Numbered from the stretch's first letter, positions 17,605 to 27,230 are shown. The stretch is 64,000 nt of DNA from UBA6244 sp965140775 (GCA_965140775.1 OZ223471.1:992001-1056000), one strand, 5' to 3'. The notes: a model not told the origin generated them from the letters alone. Numbers and translations are program-made.

Positions 17605-18867
17605 ATGTATTGGCTTTATCAAATCTTTGTTAATCTTTATACGCTGGGGTTGCGTATGGCTGCCCCTTTCAATCCAAAAGCCCGCCGGTGGGTGCAAGGA
17701 CGCAAACACCTGATTTCACGCATTCGCAGAGAAGTGATTACCGACAACCCCATTGTTTGGTTTCATTGTGCCTCTTTGGGAGAATTTGAACAAGGCCGTC
17801 CCGTGATGGAAGAATTGAAGGCCAACTACCCCGGAATCAAGATATTCCTTACGTTTTTCTCTCCTTCCGGATATGAGGTACGCAAAAACTATCCCGGTGC
17901 CGACTGGGTTTATTACCTCCCTTCCGATACACGGCATCATGCCAGAGAGCTGGTGCGCCATTTGAAACCGGTTATGGCCTTTTTTGTGAAATACGAATTT
18001 TGGTTCAATTACATCGATGCTTTGTATAAAATGAAGGTGCCTACCCTGTTTTTCTCAGTCATTTTCAGGCCTTCTCAACATTACTTTAGCTGGTGGGGCG
18101 GGTGGTTTCGCAGGCAGTTTCAAAAAGTGACTTATTTTTTCGTTCAGGATGATAAGTCGGCCGATTTGCTCGAAAGCATCGGGGTTAACCATGCCGAGGT
18201 GGCCGGCGACACGCGCTTCGACAGGGTTCTGTCGTTGGTGAATAACGTTCAAAAATTTGAGAAAATTGAAGCCTTCAAAAATCAAAGTCCCCTGTTGGTG
18301 GGCGGAAGCACCTGGCCTGTGGACGAGGATTTGCTGCTCAAAGTGATGCAACAAGGGCCTGAGGGTTTGAAATTGTTGTTGGCACCTCATCTGGTGGATG
18401 AAGCACATATTCACGCTATTCAGAAGAAATTTGCTTCATTTCATCCGGAGCACTATACCCAAATGCCTGATGTTTGGCCCACTGATTGTCGCGTGTTGAT
18501 TGTCAATACCATTGGTTTGTTGTCGCAACTGTACCAATATGCAAATCTGGCCTATGTGGGTGGAGGGTTTGGCGTGGGCATACACAATTTGCCCGAAGCG
18601 GCGGCATACGGTGTTCCGGTGGTTTTTGGTCCCAACCATCTGCGTTTTAAGGAGGCGATCGATTTGAAGCAAGTGGGAGGGGGAATCGCCGTTTCCACGG
18701 AAATGCAAGGAGTTGAAGTCATCATTGATTTACTGAAGGACACCACAAAATTGAACCATGCCGGAAGTTGTGCAAGAAATTATATCCGCGAACATGCCGG
18801 AGCAACTTCAACAATCATGGACAAATCCGCATCTTATCTGGCACAAAAAACAAGGACTTCTTTATAA
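17605..18867 (+). CDS. waaA: 3-deoxy-D-manno-octulosonate (Kdo) transferase
   Basis: Transfers Kdo from CMP-Kdo to lipid A precursor at the inner membrane. The 420-residue protein has the N-terminal anchor segment (WLYQIFVNLYTLGLRMAAP), the Kdo-transferase motif FHCASLGEFEQGRPVMEEL with the catalytic glutamate, and the C-terminal nucleotide-binding stretch YVGGGFGVGIHNLPEAAAYGVPVVFGPN. One transferase domain only, so mono- or bifunctionality cannot be read from the sequence. It is the second gene of a pair with the outer-membrane protein. Confidence 0.94.
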   Translation: MYWLYQIFVNLYTLGLRMAAPFNPKARRWVQGRKHLISRIRREVITDNPIVWFHCASLGEFEQGRPVMEELKANYPGIKIFLTFFSPSGYEVRKNYPGADWVYYLPSDTRHHARELVRHLKPVMAFFVKYEFWFNYIDALYKMKVPTLFFSVIFRPSQHYFSWWGGWFRRQFQKVTYFFVQDDKSADLLESIGVNHAEVAGDTRFDRVLSLVNNVQKFEKIEAFKNQSPLLVGGSTWPVDEDLLLKVMQQGPEGLKLLLAPHLVDEAHIHAIQKKFASFHPEHYTQMPDVWPTDCRVLIVNTIGLLSQLYQYANLAYVGGGFGVGIHNLPEAAAYGVPVVFGPNHLRFKEAIDLKQVGGGIAVSTEMQGVEVIIDLLKDTTKLNHAGSCARNYIREHAGATSTIMDKSASYLAQKTRTSL

Positions 18868-18886
18868 GAATCTACATTAAAACTTC

Positions 18887-18914
18887 TTGTTTTTAAAAAC
18901 CTTTGGTATATTTG
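18887..18914 (+). promoter_or_regulatory. Promoter of the M17 aminopeptidase gene
   Basis: TTG at 18887-18889, a 17-nt spacer and TATATTTG at 18907-18914 resemble the Bacteroidota consensus. The ATG is at 18936. Confidence 0.6.
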
Positions 18915-18935
18915 CCTTTCTAAAAAAATTATATC

Positions 18936-20378
18936 ATGAGTATTGTTTTACGAAAAGGCCTGAGAAAGCCAACAGCAGCCAATGTAGTTTACCTGATAAA
19001 AGCCGGAACGGATTTAAAAGATATACCCCTGAGTCCTGATGAAATTGATTTTGTAAGAAAACAACACCGCAACAAACATAAGGTGGTGGAAATCAATCGC
19101 TATAAAAACCTGGCGTACGTTGTTTATGGCGATTTGCTGGGTGTGCGCGAAGTACGTTTGGAAAACTACCGTAAAAATGGAAACCAAACCCAGCACCTCT
19201 TAAAAAAGGCCATGGTAGAGCGAGTGGTGATTGTGCCTGTAAACGCTTCCAAGGAAGAAGTGCTGGCCTTTACCGAAGGATTGCTTTTGGGAAGTTACCA
19301 GTTCTTAAAATACCGCGGCGATGCCATGAAGATGCAACATAGCCTTAGTCAGGTAGATGTGTACATGGCCGAAATGGAAGAAAGCGACCTGGAAGGGTTG
19401 AAGTTGATTGTGGATGCTGTTTGTTTTGCCCGCAATTTGGTCAACGAACCCGATAGCTATCTGACGGCAGTGCAATTGTCGGAAGAAATCAAACAAAGAG
19501 CCGAAATTAGTGGAGCCAAGGTGGAAGTCTTTAACAAGAAAAAGATTGAATCCCTTAACATGGGAGGCTTGCTGGCAGTGAATCGGGGAAGCATTAATCC
19601 TCCAACTTTTTCAATCATTGAATGGAAACCTGAAAATGCAATAAATAAAAAGCCCTATATCTTTGTTGGCAAAGGTGTGGTATACGATACCGGCGGATTG
19701 AGCCTGAAACCCACGGCATATATGGACACCATGAAAAGCGATATGGCCGGAGCCGCCGCGGTGGCGTCTGCCGTTCATGCCATGGCTCAGGCCAGGCTTC
19801 CACTGTATGTCATTGGGCTTGTTCCTGCCACCGACAACCGTCCCGATGGCAATGCTTACACACCCGGAGATGTGATTTTGATGCATGATGGAACCACCGT
19901 AGAAGTGTTGAACACGGATGCAGAAGGTAGGATGATACTGGCCGATGCATTGAGTTATGCCAAAAACTTCGATCCTGAGTTGGTGATCGATATGGCAACC
20001 CTTACCGGAGCTGCTGCCCATGCCATTGGACCCATGGCCATGGTGGGCATGAAAGCCAAGTCGGATGCTGAATTTGAACTGCTGAAGAAATCCGGTGATC
20101 TGGTGCACGAACGTATTGTTGAATTTCCCATGTGGGATGAATACAAAGAACTTTTAAAGTCGGAAATCGCCGATCTGAAAAACATTGGTGGTCCTGAGGC
20201 CGGTGCCATCACTGCTGCCAAGTTTCTGGAACATTTTACCGACTACCCATACATACATCTGGACATTGCCGGACCTGCTTTTTTAAGCAAACGCGATACC
20301 TATCGTCCCATTGGCGGAACAGGTGTTGGCGTGAGGTTGTTGTTCGATTTCATTCAATCGAAGGTGCCTGTTGCATAG
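18936..20378 (+). CDS. pepA: Leucyl aminopeptidase, M17 family
   Basis: A cytosolic dizinc or dimanganese exopeptidase removing N-terminal residues from peptides. The 480-residue protein has an N-terminal divergent domain to about residue 165 and then the catalytic domain. It shows the metal/lysine motif VGKGVVYDTGGLSLKP, the aspartate in KSDMAGAAAVASAV, and the signature NTDAEGRMILADAL. These catalytic residues are intact. Short protein-turnover gene standing alone with its own promoter. The symbol is given for the family; the precise substrate preference is not known. Confidence 0.93.
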   Translation: MSIVLRKGLRKPTAANVVYLIKAGTDLKDIPLSPDEIDFVRKQHRNKHKVVEINRYKNLAYVVYGDLLGVREVRLENYRKNGNQTQHLLKKAMVERVVIVPVNASKEEVLAFTEGLLLGSYQFLKYRGDAMKMQHSLSQVDVYMAEMEESDLEGLKLIVDAVCFARNLVNEPDSYLTAVQLSEEIKQRAEISGAKVEVFNKKKIESLNMGGLLAVNRGSINPPTFSIIEWKPENAINKKPYIFVGKGVVYDTGGLSLKPTAYMDTMKSDMAGAAAVASAVHAMAQARLPLYVIGLVPATDNRPDGNAYTPGDVILMHDGTTVEVLNTDAEGRMILADALSYAKNFDPELVIDMATLTGAAAHAIGPMAMVGMKAKSDAEFELLKKSGDLVHERIVEFPMWDEYKELLKSEIADLKNIGGPEAGAITAAKFLEHFTDYPYIHLDIAGPAFLSKRDTYRPIGGTGVGVRLLFDFIQSKVPVA

Positions 20379-20539
20379 CTCCTTTTTGAAGATTGCTCTA
20401 TTCTTGATGTCCCCAAACCTGGCGCAAGCGTGAATTTGTGCCCATGTTTGATCAAATGGAATAAGAGATTCTGTAGGTCATTCAGATTATCAAATCGTTG
20501 ACACGAATTCTTTTCAATTCGAAACCCAGGTTGACATGT

Positions 20540-22624
20540 TTATTTTAGCAGCACAGGTGGCACATCGCAACCATTATCGAGCGCCAATTTTAGGTAGCGG
20601 TTTTTGAGAGATGATTTTCCTTCTTGTGCATACAAAATGGTAATATTGACCAAAGCTTCGCAGAAAGTTGGATTGATTTCAATGGCTTTTTTCAACAACT
20701 GTTCTGCACCTTCAAAATCTTTTCTTGCAATTTTTATCATGGCCAAGTTGTTGTATCCCACGTCATTCCAGGGGTTTAGCTTTATGGAAGTCGTGGCGTC
20801 TTTTTCAGCCATATCAAAATTACCCATCAGCCTGCCGTATATTTCACTCCTGATATTCATCAATTGGTATAGGTCTGATTCGTTTTTTTCTTCCGAAAGT
20901 TGAATGGCCTTCTGGATGTTGTGCATGGCTTCATCCGCCTTGCCCAGCTCCAGGTAATTTTTGGCCTGTAAATACAACAATCCAATATTGTCGGGATCGG
21001 TTCGCAAATTTTCTTTGATAATTTTTATTGATTCGTTGATGCGGTGTGAGCCATGATAGTAAAATGCCAGTTGCGTTTGAGCTGTTCTGTCGTGAGGATC
21101 AAGCTGTAACATTTGGTCGATGTCTTTTTTGGCTTCCTCATGTCTGTTCAATGCCATCAACACATTGCTTCTGCTGTAATACAGTTTGGATTCTTTGGGA
21201 TATCTGCGTATTAATTCGGTGAGCACCTGATTTGCCTGATTAAATTTGTTCATGTGTTTTAAGCAGGTGGCGCTTACGTAGGCCGGCTGAAACAAGTTGG
21301 GGTGTATTTTGTGCGCCTTTTCAAGTAAAATATATGCAGAATCGTATTGAGAATGAGATACGAGGTCGTCAGATCTTAGGTATAGCGCCACCGGATTGTT
21401 GTCGTCCAGACTCAGCGAATATTCGGAAAGACTTTTCAGGTTATTCCAAATCCGGCTTTGTAAATTGGTTTTTATGGCATAAAATGCTAGCAATATACCA
21501 ATGATCAAAATTGCAGACGTTTTCCCGAAACGATTATAGATACCACGAAACAGCACGGCTGTGATGATACCGAAACCAAAAATAGGGACGTACAGAAATC
21601 GATCGGCAAAAAGTACGATCCCCACGCGGGTGTGGTCGAGCATCAACACGAGGGTAAGTACAAAAAATGTCATGCCGAAAGCTACCTCCTTATTTTTCTT
21701 CCAGAACAAAAAGATGAGTGCTACAAAAGTCGGAAAGATTAATATGGCCAAATAGAAATAATCGGGTAATGGAATCCCGGGCTTGGGAAGCGGATTGGCA
21801 GGATTAAGTTGGTAAGGCAGTATGGTGATATACAGGTATTTTATAAAGGCCATGGCGGCAATGGCCATACGTTCAGAAGGCGAAAACTGATATTCTACCT
21901 GTGCATGTGCTCCAAAACCCGATTGAAAATGTATGGCCAACAGACCAAAAATTATTGCCAAGGCAAACCATGGGAGTTTGCTTAACCCATATCTCCACGA
22001 AAACTTAAACCTTCCCTTGAAAATATCGGTTAAAACAATCACCGGTGCCAATGCCACGGCCTGACCTTTACTAAACAACGCAAGTACAAAAAATATCAAG
22101 GCCAATCGGGCATGTCGTCCGAATTTGTTTTCTTCATCCAAATGCCGGATATATTGGTCGAGCGACAGAAAAAAGAACAAACCAAAAAGCACATCTTTTC
22201 GCTCGGTAATCCACGATACCGATTCCACATGTACAGGATGCAGGGCAAATACGGAAGCGATGAGTAGGGGAGCCAACGAATTGGAAAACAAACGACGGGA
22301 AATGCCATAAACTACCCAAACCGTTCCTAAATGGAGCAGGAGGTTGACCAATAAATGCACCATCGGTTGATATCCGAAAATCTTCAACTCCACGGCCCAA
22401 CTCAGCATGGTCAAGGGCACGTATGTATTGTTGTATGCTTTAGTGAAATAATTGACAATGTTTTCCATTGTAAGAAGTTTCACATCAGGGTTGTTGACGA
22501 TGTATTGAAAATCATCCCAATTGAGGTAGTTGCCGTTGAGTCCGGGGAAGTAGGCCACCAAGGTTACCACAAGGAGCAGCAGGAGATCATACTTTTTAAT
22601 CAGTTGGTTCAATGGTGGAGTCAT
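20540..22624 (-). CDS. TMTC-like membrane glycosyltransferase with TPR repeats
   Basis: A 694-residue protein. The N-terminal ~400 residues form about ten membrane helices with a GT-C-type first external loop (NGNYLNWDDFQYIVNNPDVK) carrying paired acidic residues, plus HPVHVESVSWITERKDVL, a motif typical of the TMTC/DUF1736 group. From about residue 420 to the end there are roughly eight TPR units, such as NPWNDVGYNNLAMIKIARKDFEGAEQLLKKAIEINP. Eukaryotic TMTC proteins are O-mannosyltransferases; for bacterial members the acceptor is unknown. It stands alone. The TPR part faces the periplasm if the topology is standard. Confidence 0.85.
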   Translation of the reverse strand: MTPPLNQLIKKYDLLLLLVVTLVAYFPGLNGNYLNWDDFQYIVNNPDVKLLTMENIVNYFTKAYNNTYVPLTMLSWAVELKIFGYQPMVHLLVNLLLHLGTVWVVYGISRRLFSNSLAPLLIASVFALHPVHVESVSWITERKDVLFGLFFFLSLDQYIRHLDEENKFGRHARLALIFFVLALFSKGQAVALAPVIVLTDIFKGRFKFSWRYGLSKLPWFALAIIFGLLAIHFQSGFGAHAQVEYQFSPSERMAIAAMAFIKYLYITILPYQLNPANPLPKPGIPLPDYFYLAILIFPTFVALIFLFWKKNKEVAFGMTFFVLTLVLMLDHTRVGIVLFADRFLYVPIFGFGIITAVLFRGIYNRFGKTSAILIIGILLAFYAIKTNLQSRIWNNLKSLSEYSLSLDDNNPVALYLRSDDLVSHSQYDSAYILLEKAHKIHPNLFQPAYVSATCLKHMNKFNQANQVLTELIRRYPKESKLYYSRSNVLMALNRHEEAKKDIDQMLQLDPHDRTAQTQLAFYYHGSHRINESIKIIKENLRTDPDNIGLLYLQAKNYLELGKADEAMHNIQKAIQLSEEKNESDLYQLMNIRSEIYGRLMGNFDMAEKDATTSIKLNPWNDVGYNNLAMIKIARKDFEGAEQLLKKAIEINPTFCEALVNITILYAQEGKSSLKNRYLKLALDNGCDVPPVLLK

Positions 22625-22830
22625 AACAAAATCAAGCAGGTTATTTTTGGGTAAATTAATTCAGAAAACAATATTAATCATTTTTCAAATTTTGAGCCTC
22701 ACAGGGTGATAAAATCACCGAAATAATTTCATGTTTTTAAGGTACACCATCTAAAAACTGTACTCATGTGAGGGACAATCCGGGTGTAATGGAGGTTCAT
22801 ATGCCATCGTATAACCAATTGATATTAAAC

Positions 22831-22866
22831 AAAAAACGACATCAAAATTCATCGACGTCGTTTTTA
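22831..22866 (-). terminator. Terminator after pepP
   Basis: AAAAACGACATC pairs with GACGTCGTTTTT (one mismatch) and on the minus strand is followed by a T-rich stretch, 25 nt after the pepP stop. Confidence 0.8.
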
Positions 22867-22891
22867 AACTGTTTATTGTAACGGGATTATT

Positions 22892-24313
22892 TTATATAAA
22901 CCCTTCCCATTTTAGCCATTCTCTGGGCTCTGCCATGGTTTTTTCTACCTCAGCAATTGTTTTTGGAATGGGCTTGCCCAAAACGCGGTATCCGGTTTTG
23001 GTTACCAGCACATCGTCTTCGATGCGAATTCCGCCAAAATCCTTGTAGGTCTCCACCAGGTCGAAATTGATAAACTCATCAAAAACCCCTTCCTGGCGAT
23101 ATTGGTCGATGAGGGCCGGAATAAAGTAGCAGCCCGGTTCAACGGTGAGCACCATACCGGGTTTCAGTTCTTTGCCTAAGCGCAGGTAAGCGTTGCCAAA
23201 CTCAGTAGCTCGTATCGTATTTTCGTCGTATCCCACATAGTTTTCGCCCAGGCCTTCCATGTCGTGCACGTCCATGCCCATCATGTGTCCTAATCCGTGG
23301 GGCATAAAAAGTGTATGTGCTCTGGCTTCAACGGCTGCGGCGGTATCACCTTTCATCAAGCCAATTTTTTTCAGTCCGTCAACCAGGGTACGGCAGGCCA
23401 AAAAGTGTATTTCTCTGTATTTTACGCCCGGTTTGATGGCTTCAATGGCGGCCACGTTGGCATCCAGCACAGCCTGATATACACCGGCCTGACGTTTATT
23501 GAATTTTCCGCCCACAGGAACCGTGCGGGTGATGTCGCTGCAATAGCCTTCCTGTGTTTCGGCGCCTGCATCGGTGACCATCATGCGGCCTTCCTCGAGC
23601 ACCTTGCTGTGGTCGTGGTTGTGAAGGGTTTGCCCGTCCTGACTCAGAATGATGGGGAACGAAACAGGTCCGCCAAGTGCCAGCGAAATACCTTCGATGG
23701 TTCCGGCGATTTCCTGCTCTACCATTCCGGGTTTGGCCATTTTCATGGAGGTGGTATGCATCATGTACGCGATGTCCACGGCTTTTTCAATTTCGGCAAT
23801 CTCGGTTTCGTCCTTGATTTCCTTTAGTTTCACCACTGCCTTTATCAATTCAACGCTGGCATTGGCTTTTACCTGATCCACATCCAGGTTGAGAAGTGAG
23901 GCCAGTTCCATGATGGTTTCGCCACGGTATGGGGGCAAAAAATGAATGTGTTTACCTTCGTCGAGGGCGGTTTTCAGATAGATGGCCAGTTCAGCGTAAG
24001 GGGCTGTTTTTTCAATGCCTGCTTCGGCAGCCATGTCTTTTACGGTGGGTTGGTTGCCCATCCAGATGATGTCTTCGATGTCCACGTCGTTGGCAAAAAC
24101 AATGTCGGTATTGTTTTCGAAATCAATGATGCCGGCAAATCCGGGGTGATTCAGTCCGAAAAAGTAACGAAAGTGACTGTCCTGACGAAACGAATACGTG
24201 TTGGCAGGGTAGTTGAAAGCTGCTTCCACGTTGCCTAAAAACAAGGCAATACCGGTTTTCATTTCAGCTTTAAGTTTTTCTCTTCTTTGGGTATAAATTT
24301 TTTTGTCGAACAT
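22892..24313 (-). CDS. pepP: Xaa-Pro aminopeptidase, M24B family
   Basis: Cytosolic dimetal peptidase that removes an N-terminal residue preceding proline. The 473 residues comprise an N-terminal creatinase-like domain (to about 165) and a pita-bread catalytic domain. Metal ligands lie in MVTDAGAETQEGYCSDITRTVPVGG (two Asp), FMPHGLGHMMGMDVHD (His), VLTVEPGCYF (Glu) and GGIRIEDDVLVT (Glu). All expected ligands are present. It is monocistronic with a terminator 25 nt downstream. Confidence 0.95.
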   Translation of the reverse strand: MFDKKIYTQRREKLKAEMKTGIALFLGNVEAAFNYPANTYSFRQDSHFRYFFGLNHPGFAGIIDFENNTDIVFANDVDIEDIIWMGNQPTVKDMAAEAGIEKTAPYAELAIYLKTALDEGKHIHFLPPYRGETIMELASLLNLDVDQVKANASVELIKAVVKLKEIKDETEIAEIEKAVDIAYMMHTTSMKMAKPGMVEQEIAGTIEGISLALGGPVSFPIILSQDGQTLHNHDHSKVLEEGRMMVTDAGAETQEGYCSDITRTVPVGGKFNKRQAGVYQAVLDANVAAIEAIKPGVKYREIHFLACRTLVDGLKKIGLMKGDTAAAVEARAHTLFMPHGLGHMMGMDVHDMEGLGENYVGYDENTIRATEFGNAYLRLGKELKPGMVLTVEPGCYFIPALIDQYRQEGVFDEFINFDLVETYKDFGGIRIEDDVLVTKTGYRVLGKPIPKTIAEVEKTMAEPREWLKWEGFI

Positions 24314-24713
24314 AATACAAGCGCTTTTTATTATTAAGCCGTAAAATTAGCATAAAAATGTGAATCATGGTTTCTGAAGGAGTATGTTAGGATAGTTTGA
24401 TGGGAAATATCATCACAAAAGGCACCAATTGCCTGAATTGTGAATTTGTGGAGAATCAGCGTTAAACATCGTTTTTTCAGTTAACTGATGGTTCTGGGTT
24501 TTCCTTTTCAGGACGATAGTGTACCTGACCCCCGATTCGGCGGGCCGGAAAGCCGACGTTGGGCTCACTCACAGGCTTTCAGGATCAGACTTCCAATTTC
24601 TCGCCTCAAGCGTCCACGCTTGAAGCATTTTTTCAATTGTTGACTTGTTGCCACCTTAGGGCACTTTTAAGGTTTCAAGGGTTCTACCTCCCATTTTTCA
24701 TCACCCAATTTCT

Positions 24714-25070
24714 GTGAATGTCCTACGAACAAATTGGCCACCCGTTTTGTATGCTATGGGTATTGAAGCCCTATGGGCTATCTCCCTACTCCCGTCTTCT
24801 GACTTCCGACTCCCGCCTTCTGACTTCGGACTTCCGTCTCCCGACTCCCGTCTCCCGTCTTCCATCTCACGACTTCCAACTCCGTTAATGTCCTACGGAC
24901 AATTGGGTTCTCTCATTATTTAGCTATGGATATTAAAGCCCTACGGGCTATTCCCTACTCCTGTCTTCCGTCTTCCGTCTTCCATCTCTCAACTCCGTTA
25001 ATGTCCTACGGACAATTGGGTTCTCTTATTATTTAGCTATGGATATTAAAGCCCTACGGGCTATTCCCTA
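24714..25070. repeat. Three copies of a double-hairpin (REP-like) element
   Basis: Each copy has a hairpin GTCC-TAC-GGAC and, 48 nt further on, GCCC-TAC-GGGC, joined by a conserved linker (AATTGGGTTCTC..ATTATTTAGCTATGGATATTAAA). Hairpin starts are 24720/24768 (diverged: GTCCTACGAAC and GCCCTATGGGC), 24890/24938 and 25003/25051. The last two copies are an almost exact direct repeat with a 113-bp period. The small stem and three-base loop match the form of repetitive extragenic palindromes. No RAYT transposase gene is present in the window. Confidence 0.88.
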
Positions 25071-25213
25071 CTCCTTACTCAATACTCATTACTCCATACT
25101 CTTGACTTCGGACCTCCGTCTTCTGACTTCCCCCGAAAGCTTTCGGGGCCCAACTCCCGTCTTCTGACTTCTGACTCCCATCTTCCATCTCCCGTCTCCC
25201 ATCTTCCAACTCC
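24785..25213 (-). repeat. Purine-rich heptad arrays GWCRGRA
   Basis: On the minus strand the blocks at about 24785-24880, 24957-24995 and 25100-25213 read as degenerate 7-nt units such as GACGGGA, GTCGGGA, GACGGAA and GTCAGAA, interrupted by the REP-like copies. A perfect 18-bp palindrome CCCCGAAAGCTTTCGGGG interrupts the last block (25131-25148). The array abuts the stop codon of the response-regulator gene. It is non-coding. Confidence 0.8.
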
Positions 25214-25927
25214 CTACTCATTCACCTCCAGCTTGAAGCCGATGCCATGCACATTAATAATTTTCACACTCGGGTCAGATTTCAGGTATTTTCTGAGTTT
25301 GGTAATAAACACGTCCATGCTGCGTCCGATGAAGTAATCGTTTTCCCCCCAAACAGTTTCCAGGGCCACTTCACGCGAAAGGAGGGTGTTTTTGTTCATA
25401 CATAGCAGTTTCAATAAGCTGGCTTCTTTTCTGGTGAGTCGGCGTTCTCCGGCAGGGGCGGTGAGCTGTAAATTTACACTATCGAAGGTAAAATGGCCGA
25501 TGGAGAATAGGGTGGTGGTATCGTGTTGGGGTTTCGATTCGGGTACGCTGCACCTCTTTAATATGGCTTTGATGCGTAAGCTAAGCTCTTCGGTGCTAAA
25601 GGGTTTGGTGATATAATCGTCGCATCCCTGCTGAAAGCCCTTGATGCGGTCTTCTTTCATATTTTTGGCCGTAAGAAAAATAATGGGCACACGGCTATTC
25701 ATCGACCTGATTTCGCCTGCCAGGGTAAAACCGTCTTTTTTGGGCATCATCACATCCAGGATTACCAAATCGAACGGTTGTGATGCGAACAGCGTCATCC
25801 CTTCTTCTCCGTCAGCGGCATGGCTCACCGAATAACCTACCATTTCCAGATAATCTTTGAGGATCATGCTGAGGTTGGTATCGTCTTCCACAAACAATAT
25901 GTGGGTGTTCTCTGCAACTTCTTCCAT
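25214..25927 (-). CDS. rprY: OmpR-family response regulator (RprY-like)
   Basis: A 237-residue regulator. The receiver domain (residues about 8-125) has the acidic pair in HILFVEDDTN, the phosphorylated aspartate in VILDVMMPKKDG and the lysine in CDDYITKPF. The winged-helix DNA-binding domain (about 145-235) includes LTRKEASLLKLLCMNKN and GRSMDVFITKLRKYL. The ATG at 25925-25927 is preferred because it lies 4 nt after the kinase stop codon; the frame is open further upstream but inside the kinase gene. The pair resembles Bacteroides RprX/RprY. Target genes are not deducible. Confidence 0.9.
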   Translation of the reverse strand: MEEVAENTHILFVEDDTNLSMILKDYLEMVGYSVSHAADGEEGMTLFASQPFDLVILDVMMPKKDGFTLAGEIRSMNSRVPIIFLTAKNMKEDRIKGFQQGCDDYITKPFSTEELSLRIKAILKRCSVPESKPQHDTTTLFSIGHFTFDSVNLQLTAPAGERRLTRKEASLLKLLCMNKNTLLSREVALETVWGENDYFIGRSMDVFITKLRKYLKSDPSVKIINVHGIGFKLEVNE

Positions 25928-25931
25928 GTTT

Positions 25932-27206
25932 TTAGTCGTTTGATTTGAGATAAATATCAAATGTGGAGCCCTTGTTGGGTTCACTTTTCAACAGGATTTT
26001 TCCCTTGTGGTCTTCCACCACGGTTTTTACGTAATAAAGCCCCAATCCAAAGCCACGCACCTCATGTATGTTTCCGGTAGGCACGCGGAACAGGTTTTTA
26101 AAAATGTCTTTCTGGTGCTCATGGCTGATGCCTATTCCATTGTCTTTGAACGAAATAATAAGATCGTCGTGGTGATTGCGTGTGCTGATTTCAATTGTCG
26201 GATTGATGGGAGAATATTTTAAGGCATTGTCGAGCAAATTGTAAAACACATTGAGCAAGTGAAACTTGTCGGCCATCACCGTGGCATGTTTGGCTGCCAA
26301 ATCTACCCGAACTTTGGCCTTGCTTTCCTTGATGCGCAATTCAAAACTTTCGATTACCGATTCCAACAGGTGGTGGGCATTCACCTTTTTAAGTTTGTAT
26401 TTGGGTCCTTCCTGTTCCAACGCAGCCACCTGCAATACTTGTTCAATCTGATTTTGCAAACGGCTGTTTTCGTCGAGAATGATTCCCGTGTATTTTTTTA
26501 TTCTCCCCGGATTGCACATCACCTCTTCCCGCTGTATCATTTCGGCAGCCAGCGAAGCGGTGGCAATGGGCGTTTTAAATTCATGGGTCATGTTGTTGAT
26601 AAAATCATTCTTGATTTCAGAAATCTTTTTTTGTTGCAACAACTTGTTTATCACATATATAAAACTGAATATCAACACAATGAGAAACAATACCGACCAC
26701 AACAACCAATAACCAATCATTTTAATCAGGATGGTGGTTTTGCCCGGAAAATATACGGACAGGGTATAATCGCCCGGACGGTAAATGCTTGATACCGAGA
26801 ACTGATAGGGCGACTGGATGAGCTCACTTTCGTGAGAAAGATAATTACCGATGGCAAAGCGGTTGCTCGTACGGTTGTAAATGGCATAATAATAGGTAGT
26901 GTTGAGCTTCATACACCGCATTTCACCTCGCATGAGCGAATCCAGCATTTGAGGTTCGATGTAATCAAATATGTCGAGCCGTGATTTGCGACACGAGAGA
27001 ATGGTCAGTTTTTCCTGAAAAATCGTATCGTTTTTGTTTTGCAACAACTGATTTACAACACTTTTCATGGCTATCCGAACGCTATTGTCAAACTGCTCTT
27101 CCTTCAGCTTGAGGGCGGTATTTATCCAAAACACCTGGGTGAGGATAATGCCGAGCAGCGACAGGGAAGTCAGTATGATAATGATAACAATGGCTTTCTT
27201 CTTCAT
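25932..27206 (-). CDS. rprX: Sensor histidine kinase (RprX-like)
   Basis: A 424-residue inner-membrane kinase. Membrane helices at about residues 5-27 and 160-182 flank a periplasmic sensing domain without a recognised fold. The H-box is NDFINNMTHEFKTPIATASLAAEM, the N-box FYNLLDNALKYSP, and the ATP-lid motifs are FKDNGIGISHEHQ and GFGLGLYYVKTVV. It precedes its cognate regulator by 4 nt. The promoter element TAATTTTG lies upstream, facing the divergent small-peptide gene. The symbol is by resemblance to the Bacteroides system. Confidence 0.9.
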   Translation of the reverse strand: MKKKAIVIIIILTSLSLLGIILTQVFWINTALKLKEEQFDNSVRIAMKSVVNQLLQNKNDTIFQEKLTILSCRKSRLDIFDYIEPQMLDSLMRGEMRCMKLNTTYYYAIYNRTSNRFAIGNYLSHESELIQSPYQFSVSSIYRPGDYTLSVYFPGKTTILIKMIGYWLLWSVLFLIVLIFSFIYVINKLLQQKKISEIKNDFINNMTHEFKTPIATASLAAEMIQREEVMCNPGRIKKYTGIILDENSRLQNQIEQVLQVAALEQEGPKYKLKKVNAHHLLESVIESFELRIKESKAKVRVDLAAKHATVMADKFHLLNVFYNLLDNALKYSPINPTIEISTRNHHDDLIISFKDNGIGISHEHQKDIFKNLFRVPTGNIHEVRGFGLGLYYVKTVVEDHKGKILLKSEPNKGSTFDIYLKSND

Positions 27207-27222
27207 ACGTTTAAAATATGCT

Positions 27223-27230
27223 CAAAATTA
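27223..27230 (-). promoter_or_regulatory. -7 element for rprX-rprY
   Basis: TAATTTTG on the minus strand, 16 nt before the kinase ATG. Confidence 0.55.

Noticed and set aside
24714..24923. Open frame encoding a Pro/Ser-rich 69-residue peptide
   Set aside because: It is the translation of the heptad array and REP hairpins; composition follows the repeat and there is no start context.
24714..25070. Possible CRISPR-like direct repeats with 113-bp period
   Set aside because: The repeated unit covers the whole period, including the linker, so there are no unique spacers; hairpin form and linker fit a REP-like element.
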